Positions 7,454 to 13,572 of a stretch of DNA of 13,572 nt are shown piece after piece. Source of the stretch: Nocardioidaceae bacterium. Lineage in GTDB: Bacteria > Actinomycetota > Actinomycetes > Propionibacteriales > Nocardioidaceae. Made by a program: the position numbers and the translations under genes. Numbering within the stretch: position 1 is the first letter of the stretch; each line of letters opens with the position of its first letter. Where the stretch lies: NCBI GenBank assembly GCA_013698435.1, contig JACCVA010000189.1:1-13572 (forward strand), given 5' to 3'. The notes under the pieces were generated by a model that saw only the letters and a program-made list of their open reading frames with translations, was not told the DNA's origin and did not search any database.

Positions 7454-7749
7454 GCGCCACCCCCTTCCTGATCTTGTCGGCGCTGCTCTTCGGGGTCGGC
7501 GCCGTCGGTGTGCTCGTCCGGCGCAACGCCATTGTCGTCTTCATGTGCGTCGAGCTGATGCTGAACGCCGCCAACCTCGCCTTCGTGACCTTCTCCCGCC
7601 AGCACGGCAACTTCGACGGTCAGATCGCCGCCTTCTTCGTGATGGTGGTCGCCGCAGCCGAGGTCGTCGTCGGCCTCGCGATCATCATGACCATCTTCCG
7701 CACGCGTCGTTCGGCCTCGGTCGACGACGCGAGCCTTCTCAAGTACTAG
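7450..7749 (+). CDS. nuoK: NADH-quinone oxidoreductase subunit K (ND4L-type membrane subunit)
   Basis: NuoK is a three-helix subunit that provides part of the fourth proton path of complex I. At 99 residues it has the normal family length. The helices are roughly residues 4-22, 28-48 and 59-84. The two membrane-buried acidic residues essential in E. coli NuoK (Glu36 and Glu72) are present as Glu35 in FMCVELMLNAANL and Glu71 in VVAAAEVVVGLAI. The GTG start at 7450 overlaps the nuoJ stop in a GTGA arrangement and has AGGAGG at 7437-7442, seven bases upstream. It is the only complete gene here ending in TAG; the others end in TGA. The stop codon is itself part of the nuoL ribosome binding site. 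Confidence 0.97.
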   Translation: MSATPFLILSALLFGVGAVGVLVRRNAIVVFMCVELMLNAANLAFVTFSRQHGNFDGQIAAFFVMVVAAAEVVVGLAIIMTIFRTRRSASVDDASLLKY

Positions 7750-7752
7750 GAG
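7748..7752 (+). promoter_or_regulatory. Ribosome binding site of nuoL, overlapping the nuoK stop
   Basis: AGGAG uses the last two bases of the nuoK TAG and sits eight bases before the ATG at 7761. It identifies that ATG as the nuoL start and excludes the longer open frame from 7545, which lies out of frame within nuoK and encodes an Arg-rich sequence. The 11-base interval 7750-7760 is the only gap between genes in the window. Confidence 0.8.
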
Positions 7753-7760
7753 CCAGCTGG

Positions 7761-9623
7761 ATGAGCCTGCTGTACTTGATCGTCGGCATCCCTGCCATCA
7801 GCGCCGCAGTGCTGCTGCTGGGCGGCCGGCTCACCGACCGCTGGGGTCACCTGCTGGGCGCACTCGCGCCCCTGGCGTCCTTCGTGGCCGGGCTCGTCGC
7901 GTTCGCTCAGCTGGCCGGTGGGGACGACGAGGCGCTCACCCAGCGGTTGTTCACCTGGATCGACGTGGCCGGTTTCCATGTGGACATCGGGCTGCTCTTC
8001 GACCCGCTCTCCGCCGTCTTCGTGTTGCTGATCACGGGTGTGGGCAGCCTGATCCACATCTACTCGATCGGCTACATGGAGCACGACGAGCGGCGGCGCC
8101 GTTTCTTCGGCTACCTGAACTTGTTCGTCGCCGCGATGCTGACGCTGGTGCTCGCCGACGACTACCTCGCCTTGTTCCTTGGCTGGGAAGGTGTCGGGCT
8201 GGCGTCGTACCTGCTCATCGGCTTCTGGCAGTACAAGGTGTCAGCCGCCGTCGCCGCGAAGAAGGCGTTCGTCGTCAACCGCGTCGGCGACCTGGGCATG
8301 GCGCTGGCCATCATGTTGATGTTCGCCACCTTCGGGTCCACCTCGTTCGAGGGCGTTGCGGGCGGGATGGGGCAGGCATCGGCCGCTACCGCCACCGCCT
8401 TGGGTCTGCTGCTTTTGCTCGCTGCCTGCGGCAAGTCCGCCCAGGTGCCGCTGCAGTCGTGGCTCCTCGACGCGATGGAAGGCCCGACCCCGGTGTCGGC
8501 GTTGATTCATGCCGCGACGATGGTGACCGCCGGCGTATACCTGGTCACCCGGTCGAACTTCATCTACGACCAGACCGAGACCGCGCAGACCGCGGTGGTG
8601 GTCGTCGGCCTCGTCACGCTGCTTTGGGGCGCCGTGATCGGCTGCGCGAAGGACGACATCAAGAAGGTACTGGCGGGCTCGACCATGAGCCAGATCGGCT
8701 ACATGATGCTGGCGGCCGGTATCGGCCCGGCAGGTTACGCGTTCGCGATCTTCCACCTGCTGACGCACGGCTTCTTCAAGGCCAACCTGTTCCTCGGGGC
8801 CGGCTCGGTGATGCACGGCATGAACGACGAGGTGGACATGCGCCGCTACGGCGCGCTGCGAAGCGTCATGCCGGTGACCTTCGTGACGTTCGCGCTGGGC
8901 TATCTCGCGATCATCGGGTTCCCCGGCCTCGCTGGCTTCTGGTCCAAGGACAAGATCATCGAGGCAGCGTTCGGTGAGAACGTGTTGATCGGTGTCGGCG
9001 CCGTCGCCGGTGCGGGCATCACCGCGTTCTACATGACGAGGCTGATGCTGATGACGTTCATCAGCCAGCGCCGCTGGGCCAAGGAGGCTCACCCACACGA
9101 GTCGCCGCTGGTGATGACGGTTCCGCTGATCGTGCTCGGCGCGCTGTCGGTGGTCGGCGGCGCCTTGCTTCTCAACGGCTGGATCGTCGACTGGCTCGAG
9201 CCTGTCGTCGGGCGGGAGGAGCACCAGGACCTGCCGATCTCGGCAACGCTCATCACTGTGTCGGTCCTCGTGGTGGTGCTGGCGGGCGTCGCGGCCGCCG
9301 TCGTGATGTACGGCCGCGACAAGGTTGCCACGCGTGCGCCGTCGCGCGTTTCGCCGTTCACCAAGGCGGCCCGCGCCGACCTCTACGGTGACGCGTTCAA
9401 CGAGGCGGCGCTGATGCGGCCAGGCCAGTACCTCACCCGCTCGTTGGTGTACGCCGACAACCGCGGGGTCGACGGCGCCGTCAACGGTCTCGCTGCTGTC
9501 GTCGGGGGCACGTCGGGTCGGGTCCGTCGCTGGCAGAGCGGCTTCGTGCGGTCGTACGCATTGTCGATGCTCGGCGGCTCCGCACTGCTTCTTCTCGCTG
9601 TGGTGGCGGTGAAGCTGGCATGA
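7761..9623 (+). CDS. nuoL: NADH-quinone oxidoreductase subunit L (ND5-type antiporter-like subunit)
   Basis: NuoL is the distal proton-pumping subunit of the membrane arm. The 620-residue length is normal. The antiporter-like core has the buried residues expected for proton transfer: Glu143 in GWEGVGLASYLLIGFW, Lys225 in CGKSAQVPLQSWLLDAMEGP, His250 in SALIHAATMV, His332 and His336 in FHLLTHGFFKANLF, and Lys396 in FWSKDKI. About sixteen hydrophobic helices are evident. The C-terminal part (about 520-595) is hydrophilic and helical, matching the long lateral helix that runs along NuoM and NuoN. A final membrane helix at about 598-619 anchors it. The start is fixed by the AGGAG at 7748-7752 and by the usual MSLLYLIVGIPA N-terminus. 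Its TGA overlaps the nuoM ATG by four bases. No missing core residue or frame disruption was seen. Confidence 0.97.
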   Translation: MSLLYLIVGIPAISAAVLLLGGRLTDRWGHLLGALAPLASFVAGLVAFAQLAGGDDEALTQRLFTWIDVAGFHVDIGLLFDPLSAVFVLLITGVGSLIHIYSIGYMEHDERRRRFFGYLNLFVAAMLTLVLADDYLALFLGWEGVGLASYLLIGFWQYKVSAAVAAKKAFVVNRVGDLGMALAIMLMFATFGSTSFEGVAGGMGQASAATATALGLLLLLAACGKSAQVPLQSWLLDAMEGPTPVSALIHAATMVTAGVYLVTRSNFIYDQTETAQTAVVVVGLVTLLWGAVIGCAKDDIKKVLAGSTMSQIGYMMLAAGIGPAGYAFAIFHLLTHGFFKANLFLGAGSVMHGMNDEVDMRRYGALRSVMPVTFVTFALGYLAIIGFPGLAGFWSKDKIIEAAFGENVLIGVGAVAGAGITAFYMTRLMLMTFISQRRWAKEAHPHESPLVMTVPLIVLGALSVVGGALLLNGWIVDWLEPVVGREEHQDLPISATLITVSVLVVVLAGVAAAVVMYGRDKVATRAPSRVSPFTKAARADLYGDAFNEAALMRPGQYLTRSLVYADNRGVDGAVNGLAAVVGGTSGRVRRWQSGFVRSYALSMLGGSALLLLAVVAVKLA

Positions 9624-11158
9624 CCGGAAGCGAGACAGCTGTGCCCTGGCTGACGATCCTGGCGCTCCTCCCCGTGGTAGGTGCGGTGGTCGTGCTGCTC
9701 GTGCCGAAGGGCTCCGCACTTCCGAAGCTGGTTGCGCTGGGATTTTCTGTGGTGGCGCTCGTGGTCACGGTCGCGATGGCGGTGCAGTTCGACGCCGACG
9801 GCGGCTTCCAGTTCGTCGAGCAGTACAACTGGATCGAGTCGTTCGGGGCCCACTACGCGGTCGGCCTCGACGGCCTCGGCCTGGTGCTTGTGCTGCTGAC
9901 CGCGATCTTGACGCCGGTCGTGATCTTGGCGTCCTGGCACGACGCAGACGGCGGACGCTGGAGCGCCAACTCGTTCTTCGGCTGGATCCTCGCGCTGGAA
10001 GCGCTCTCGATCGGTGTGTTCGCCGCCACCGACGTGTTCTTGTTCTACGTGCTGTTCGAGGCGACACTGATCCCGATCTACTTCCTGATCGGCGGCTTCG
10101 GTGGACCTCAGCGTTCGTATGCCGCGGTGAAGTTCCTGCTCTACAGCCTCTTCGGAGGACTGCTCATGCTCGCCTCGGTCGTCGGCCTTTACGTCGTGTC
10201 GGCCGGAAACGAGGGCGGGTCGTCGTACCTGCTCGAGGACCTGATGGCCACCGACATCGGCACGTCCACGGGTCGGTGGCTGTTCCTCGGCTTCTTCATC
10301 GCGTTCGCGGTCAAGGCGCCGATGTGGCCGGTGCACACCTGGCTGCCTGATGCGGCGAGCGAGGCGACGTCGGGGACGTCGGTGCTGCTGGTGAGCGTGC
10401 TCGACAAGATCGGCACGTTCGGCATGATGCGCTTCTGCCTCAACATCTTCCCCGAGGCGTCGCGGTGGGCGACGCCCGTCGTGATCACGTTGGCCGTCAT
10501 CTCGGTGATCTACGGCGCACTGCTCGCTATCGGCCAGCAGGACATGCGGCGGCTGATCGCCTACACGTCCGTGTCGCACTTCGGCTTCATCGTGCTCGGC
10601 ATCTTCGCGATGACCAGCCAGGGCCAGAGCGGCGCCGCCCTCTACATGTTCAACCACGGACTGTCCACGGCGGCGTTGTTCCTCGTCACAGGTTTCTTGA
10701 TCAGCAGACGGGGCTCGAAGATGATCGACGACTACGGAGGCGTCGAGAAGGTCGCCCCGGTGCTGGCCGGCACCTTCCTGCTGGCCGGCCTGTCCAGCCT
10801 TTCCCTGCCCGGGCTGTCGCCGTTCGTCAGCGAGTTCCTGGTGCTGGCCGGCACGTTCACGGTGTCGATCCCTGCCGCGGTGATCGCGACACTGGGCACC
10901 GTGCTGGCCGCGCTCTACATCTTGTACATGTACCAGCGGACCATGACCGGTCCGGTCCGTCCCTCCACCGCGAAGCTTCCGGATCTCCGGGCGCGTGAAG
11001 TGGTGGCGCTGGCACCGCTGCTGCTGCTCATCGTCGTGCTCGGCTTCTTCCCCAAGCCCGCACTGGATGCGCTGAACCCGACCGTCGACCGGCTGCTTCA
11101 GCAGGTGGGCATGGAAGACCCGCAACCTACCGTCGCCAGTGAGGAGGGAGGCTCATGA
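9620..11158 (+). CDS. nuoM: NADH-quinone oxidoreductase subunit M (ND4-type antiporter-like subunit)
   Basis: NuoM is the middle proton-pumping subunit, between NuoN and NuoL. At 512 residues it has the usual length, with about fourteen hydrophobic helices. Key residues are Glu147 in VLFEATLIPIYFLIG, Lys232 in FAVKAPMWPVHTWLPDA, Lys263 in VLDKIGTFGMMRF and Glu405 in SPFVSEFLVLAG. These align with E. coli NuoM Glu144, Lys234, Lys265 and Glu407 from memory of the family. The stretch EATSGTSVLLVSVLDKIGT replaces the more widespread EAPTAGSV-type sequence, in a form I associate with actinomycetes. The tail from about residue 485 is hydrophilic. The start ATG at 9620 overlaps the nuoL stop. Unlike most genes here it has no strong Shine-Dalgarno sequence, only GGTG-like bases upstream, so translation probably depends on coupling to nuoL. 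Its own end contains a strong AGGAGG for nuoN. Confidence 0.97.
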   Translation: MTGSETAVPWLTILALLPVVGAVVVLLVPKGSALPKLVALGFSVVALVVTVAMAVQFDADGGFQFVEQYNWIESFGAHYAVGLDGLGLVLVLLTAILTPVVILASWHDADGGRWSANSFFGWILALEALSIGVFAATDVFLFYVLFEATLIPIYFLIGGFGGPQRSYAAVKFLLYSLFGGLLMLASVVGLYVVSAGNEGGSSYLLEDLMATDIGTSTGRWLFLGFFIAFAVKAPMWPVHTWLPDAASEATSGTSVLLVSVLDKIGTFGMMRFCLNIFPEASRWATPVVITLAVISVIYGALLAIGQQDMRRLIAYTSVSHFGFIVLGIFAMTSQGQSGAALYMFNHGLSTAALFLVTGFLISRRGSKMIDDYGGVEKVAPVLAGTFLLAGLSSLSLPGLSPFVSEFLVLAGTFTVSIPAAVIATLGTVLAALYILYMYQRTMTGPVRPSTAKLPDLRAREVVALAPLLLLIVVLGFFPKPALDALNPTVDRLLQQVGMEDPQPTVASEEGGS

Positions 11159-12786
11159 CCGCACACACCAGCACGCTTGCCTCCCGGCTGGCCGCGGAGG
11201 CATTCAACAAGCCGGACATCGACTACGGCAAGCTGTCGCCGCTGCTCATCGTCTTCGGCGTCGCCCTCGTCGGCGTCTTGGTCGAGGCGTTCGCTCCACG
11301 GGACCGGCGCTACGTCATCCAGACCGCTGTGTCGATCGTCGGTCTCGCCGCGGCGCTCGCCGCGGTCGTCGTCGTCGGCCTCAACGTGCAGTCGAACCAT
11401 GGTGGCGCCTCGCTCGGGTCTGTCGAGGCGATGGGCGCGATCGCTGTGGACGGCCCGTCCCTGTTCATCTGGGGAACGGTGCTCATCTTCTCGCTGATGA
11501 GCGTCCTGCTCTTCGCTGAACGCCAGCTCGAAGGTGGCATCACCGCCTTCGCCGGCCAGGCGGCGGCGTTGCCGGGAACCGAGGCGGAGCGCGAGGCGTC
11601 GTCTCGGGGCATCGAGCACACCGAGGTCTTCCCGCTGATGCTGTTCGCCATCGGCGGCATGATGCTGTTCGCGTCCGCCAACGACCTGCTGACGATGTTC
11701 GTGGCCCTCGAGGTGCTGTCGTTACCTCTGTATCTGCTGTGTGGGCTGGCCCGCCGGCGCCGGCTGATCAGCCAGGAGGCGGCGCTGAAGTACTTCTTAC
11801 TCGGCGCGTTCTCGTCGGCGTTCTTCTTGTACGGCATCGCCCTCGTCTACGGGTACGCCGGCAGCTTCAGGCTCGGCGACATCGACACCGCCGTCTCCTC
11901 GACCGTCGGCGGCAACGGGCTACTGCTCGCGGGCATGGCGTTGATGGCGGTGGGGCTGCTCTTCAAGGTGAGCGCCGCGCCGTTCCACGCCTGGACCCCC
12001 GACGTCTACCAAGGCGCTCCGACCGCCGTCACCGCGTTCATGGCTGCGTGCACCAAGGTGGCTGCCTTCGGGGCGCTGCTGCGCGTGTTCTACGTCGCTC
12101 TTGGCGGGGTGCGTTGGGACTGGCAGCCGATGATGTGGGTGATCGCCGCCCTCACGATGGCGATCGGTTCGATCGTCGCGATCACTCAGACCGACATCAA
12201 GCGGATGCTCGCCTACTCGTCGGTCGCCCACGCCGGTTTCCTGATCACCGGTTTCGTCGGTGCGCAGCAGGGGATCGAGGTCGCCGGACAGCAGATCAGC
12301 AGCCTGCAAGCCGTGATGTTCTATCTGGTGGCCTACGGGTTCACCACCATCGGCGCCTTCGCCGTCGTTACCGTCGTACGCGATGCCGGCGGTGAGACGA
12401 CCCACCTGTCCCGCTGGGCCGGCCTCGGCAAGGAGGCACCGGTGGTGGCCGGCGTCTTCGCCTTCTTCCTGCTGGCGTTCGCGGGCATCCCGTTGACGTC
12501 GGGGTTCACCGGCAAGTGGGCGGTCTTCACGTCGGCCTGGGCCGGCGGGGCATGGCCGCTCGTCGTCGTGGCCGTCCTGATGAGCGTGGTGGCGGCGTTC
12601 TTCTACGTGCGGGTCATCGTCGTGATGTTCTTCTCCGACCCGGTCGGTGACGGGCCGACGGTCGCGGTGCCCAGCATCCTCACCACGATCACGATCACGG
12701 TCGGCGCCGCCATGACGCTGCTTCTCGGCGTGGTCCCGCAGCCCGTGTTCGACCTCGCACGCGCCGCCGGTGAGTTCATCCGCTGA
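11155..12786 (+). CDS. nuoN: NADH-quinone oxidoreductase subunit N (ND2-type antiporter-like subunit)
   Basis: NuoN is the proximal antiporter-like proton-pumping subunit. Core residues visible are Glu186 in MFVALEVLSLPLYLLCGLAR, Lys212 in EAALKYFLLGAFSSA, Lys271 in FKVSAAPFHAWTPDVYQGAP, Lys301 in ACTKVAAFGALLR and Lys454 in GFTGKWAVF. The protein is 543 residues, longer than E. coli NuoN (about 485). It has a preface of about 27 residues before the first helix and a hydrophilic insertion at about residues 121-157 (AERQLEGG to GIEHTEVF) between early helices. I recall a comparable insertion in mycobacterial NuoN. The ATG at 11155 overlaps the nuoM stop (ATGA), with AGGAGG at 11142-11147 seven bases upstream. 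Two rare TTA leucine codons occur at 11722-11724 and 11797-11799. The TGA shares its A with the start of the downstream prenyl synthase gene. Confidence 0.97.
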   Translation: MTAHTSTLASRLAAEAFNKPDIDYGKLSPLLIVFGVALVGVLVEAFAPRDRRYVIQTAVSIVGLAAALAAVVVVGLNVQSNHGGASLGSVEAMGAIAVDGPSLFIWGTVLIFSLMSVLLFAERQLEGGITAFAGQAAALPGTEAEREASSRGIEHTEVFPLMLFAIGGMMLFASANDLLTMFVALEVLSLPLYLLCGLARRRRLISQEAALKYFLLGAFSSAFFLYGIALVYGYAGSFRLGDIDTAVSSTVGGNGLLLAGMALMAVGLLFKVSAAPFHAWTPDVYQGAPTAVTAFMAACTKVAAFGALLRVFYVALGGVRWDWQPMMWVIAALTMAIGSIVAITQTDIKRMLAYSSVAHAGFLITGFVGAQQGIEVAGQQISSLQAVMFYLVAYGFTTIGAFAVVTVVRDAGGETTHLSRWAGLGKEAPVVAGVFAFFLLAFAGIPLTSGFTGKWAVFTSAWAGGAWPLVVVAVLMSVVAAFFYVRVIVVMFFSDPVGDGPTVAVPSILTTITITVGAAMTLLLGVVPQPVFDLARAAGEFIR

Positions 12787-13572
12787 TGCGTCCCCCTTCG
12801 CCCGTCCTCGGACTTCCCATCGTCGACCCGGACCTCGAGTCCCGGATCCGGCTGCGCCTGCTCGAGATCGAGAAGGAGCTGGCCGGAGCGGTCGCCTCCG
12901 ACATCGACTTCGTCAACGAGGCTGCGCATCACCTGCTCGAAGCCGGTGGGAAGCGCTTCCGGCCGCTGCTGTGTGTGCTCGCCGCGGAGTTCGGTGACCG
13001 AGACGCGCCGGGCGTCGTCCCCGCCGCACTGGTGGTCGAGCTGACGCACCTGGCGACGCTCTACCACGACGACGTGATGGACGAGGCGGAGCTGCGCCGC
13101 GGTGCCCCCAGCGCGAACGCGCGGTGGGACAACTCCGTCGCGATCCTCACCGGGGACTTCCTGTTCGCCCGGGCGTCCGACATCGTCGCCGACCTCGGCC
13201 CGGAGGCTGTGCGCATCCAGGCGCGTACCTTCGCCCGACTGGTCCAGGGTCAAATTCGAGAGACGATCGGTCCGGGAGCCGACGACGACCCGCTGCAGCA
13301 CTACCTGTCGGTGGTAGCGGACAAGACGGGCTCCCTGATCGCGACGTCGGCCCGCTTCGGTGCCAAGATCGCGGGAGCTTCCTGCGAGGCCGAGGAGGTG
13401 TTGACCGCGTTCGGCGAGCAGATCGGCACGGTGTTCCAGCTGTCGGACGACATCATCGACGTGGCCAGCGACAGTGCCGACCTCGGGAAGGCCTCCGGAA
13501 CCGACCTGCGTGAGGGCATCCCTACCCTGCCGACGTTGTACGCCGGCCGGTCCGAGGACGCAGCTGACGCCC
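12786..13572 (+). CDS. All-trans polyprenyl diphosphate synthase, N-terminal part (probable menaquinone side-chain synthesis)
   Basis: This enzyme extends an allylic diphosphate with isopentenyl diphosphate units. The frame is open to the right edge (262 codons), so perhaps 60-80 residues are missing. Motifs are GGKRFRP (residues 54-60), the first Asp-rich motif DDVMD (95-99) followed by RRG, GDFLFARA (123-130), KTGSL (180-184), FQLSDDIID with the second Asp-rich motif (221-225), and GKASGTDLREG (234-244). The fifth residue before the first Asp-rich motif is Ala90, not aromatic. By the established chain-length rule this favours a long product, as in IspB-type and HepT-type enzymes, over a C15-C20 product. 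Hence a role in making the menaquinone tail is inferred. The ATG at 12786 overlaps the nuoN stop by one base. Its Shine-Dalgarno is weak (GGTGAG at 12769-12774, eleven bases away), suggesting coupling to nuoN. Exact product length cannot be read from sequence. Confidence 0.93.
   Translation, partial: MRPPSPVLGLPIVDPDLESRIRLRLLEIEKELAGAVASDIDFVNEAAHHLLEAGGKRFRPLLCVLAAEFGDRDAPGVVPAALVVELTHLATLYHDDVMDEAELRRGAPSANARWDNSVAILTGDFLFARASDIVADLGPEAVRIQARTFARLVQGQIRETIGPGADDDPLQHYLSVVADKTGSLIATSARFGAKIAGASCEAEEVLTAFGEQIGTVFQLSDDIIDVASDSADLGKASGTDLREGIPTLPTLYAGRSEDAADA

Noticed and set aside
7545..7760. Possible 72-residue N-terminal extension of NuoL
   Set aside because: The added residues are Arg-rich out-of-frame nuoK sequence; the AGGAG at 7748-7752 and the family N-terminus fix the start at 7761.
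8241..9719. 492-residue minus-strand open frame opposite nuoL
   Set aside because: Same shadow composition (His/Arg/Asp-rich), no domain, and nuoL on the other strand is unambiguous.
9383..11125. 580-residue open frame on the minus strand opposite nuoM and the nuoL end
   Set aside because: It is very rich in His, Gln, Arg, Asp and Glu, which is what the complement of a GC-rich membrane-protein gene yields. It has no recognisable domain and lies wholly opposite well-supported genes.
1..13572. Search for an undescribed system, mobile element, CRISPR array, RNA gene, promoter or terminator
   Set aside because: The window is almost entirely filled by overlapping complex I genes plus a prenyl synthase. 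No inverted-repeat ends, transposase or integrase motifs, spaced direct repeats, tRNA-like folds or clear terminator hairpins were seen, and the only intergenic gap is 11 bases.

Overview
This is a dense, single-strand segment of high-GC DNA holding most of a proton-pumping NADH:quinone oxidoreductase (respiratory complex I, NDH-1) operon. Every gene lies on the + strand. The order is the 3' end of nuoD, then nuoE, F, G, H, I, J, K, L, M and N, followed by the 5' part of an all-trans polyprenyl diphosphate synthase that runs off the right edge. nuoA, nuoB, nuoC and most of nuoD presumably lie to the left. The high GC content, G/C-rich third codon positions, separate nuoC/nuoD arrangement (NuoD ends in its own conserved tail) and extended NuoE, NuoH, NuoJ and NuoN proteins suggest an aerobic actinomycete (Actinomycetota). 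Affiliation near Propionibacteriales/Nocardioidaceae is only an impression and was not tested.

Layout. Positions 1-4877 encode the quinone-module end (NuoD) and the NADH-oxidising module (NuoE with one [2Fe-2S] site, NuoF with FMN/NAD sites and a [4Fe-4S] site, NuoG with one [2Fe-2S] and three [4Fe-4S] sites including the accessory N7 site). Positions 4877-6683 encode the membrane anchor and quinone-chamber subunit NuoH and the two-cluster ferredoxin-like subunit NuoI. Positions 6680-12786 encode the membrane arm: NuoJ, NuoK and the three antiporter-like subunits NuoL, NuoM and NuoN, all with the expected buried Glu/Lys residues. Positions 12786-13572 start a prenyl synthase whose product probably forms the side chain of menaquinone, the electron acceptor of the complex.

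Genes overlap by 1, 4 or 8 bases at every junction except nuoK-nuoL, where 11 bases intervene. This indicates one polycistronic unit with widespread translational coupling. No promoter, terminator, RNA gene, mobile element or CRISPR array is visible, and no stretch of 300 bases lacks a gene. The minus strand carries only long shadow reading frames.

The system is well known. I found no evidence for an undescribed biological system here. The points worth a second look are lineage-specific extensions of several subunits, a small in-frame tandem repeat in nuoE, two closely spaced rare TTA codons in nuoN, and the direct coupling of a prenyl synthase to the operon end.
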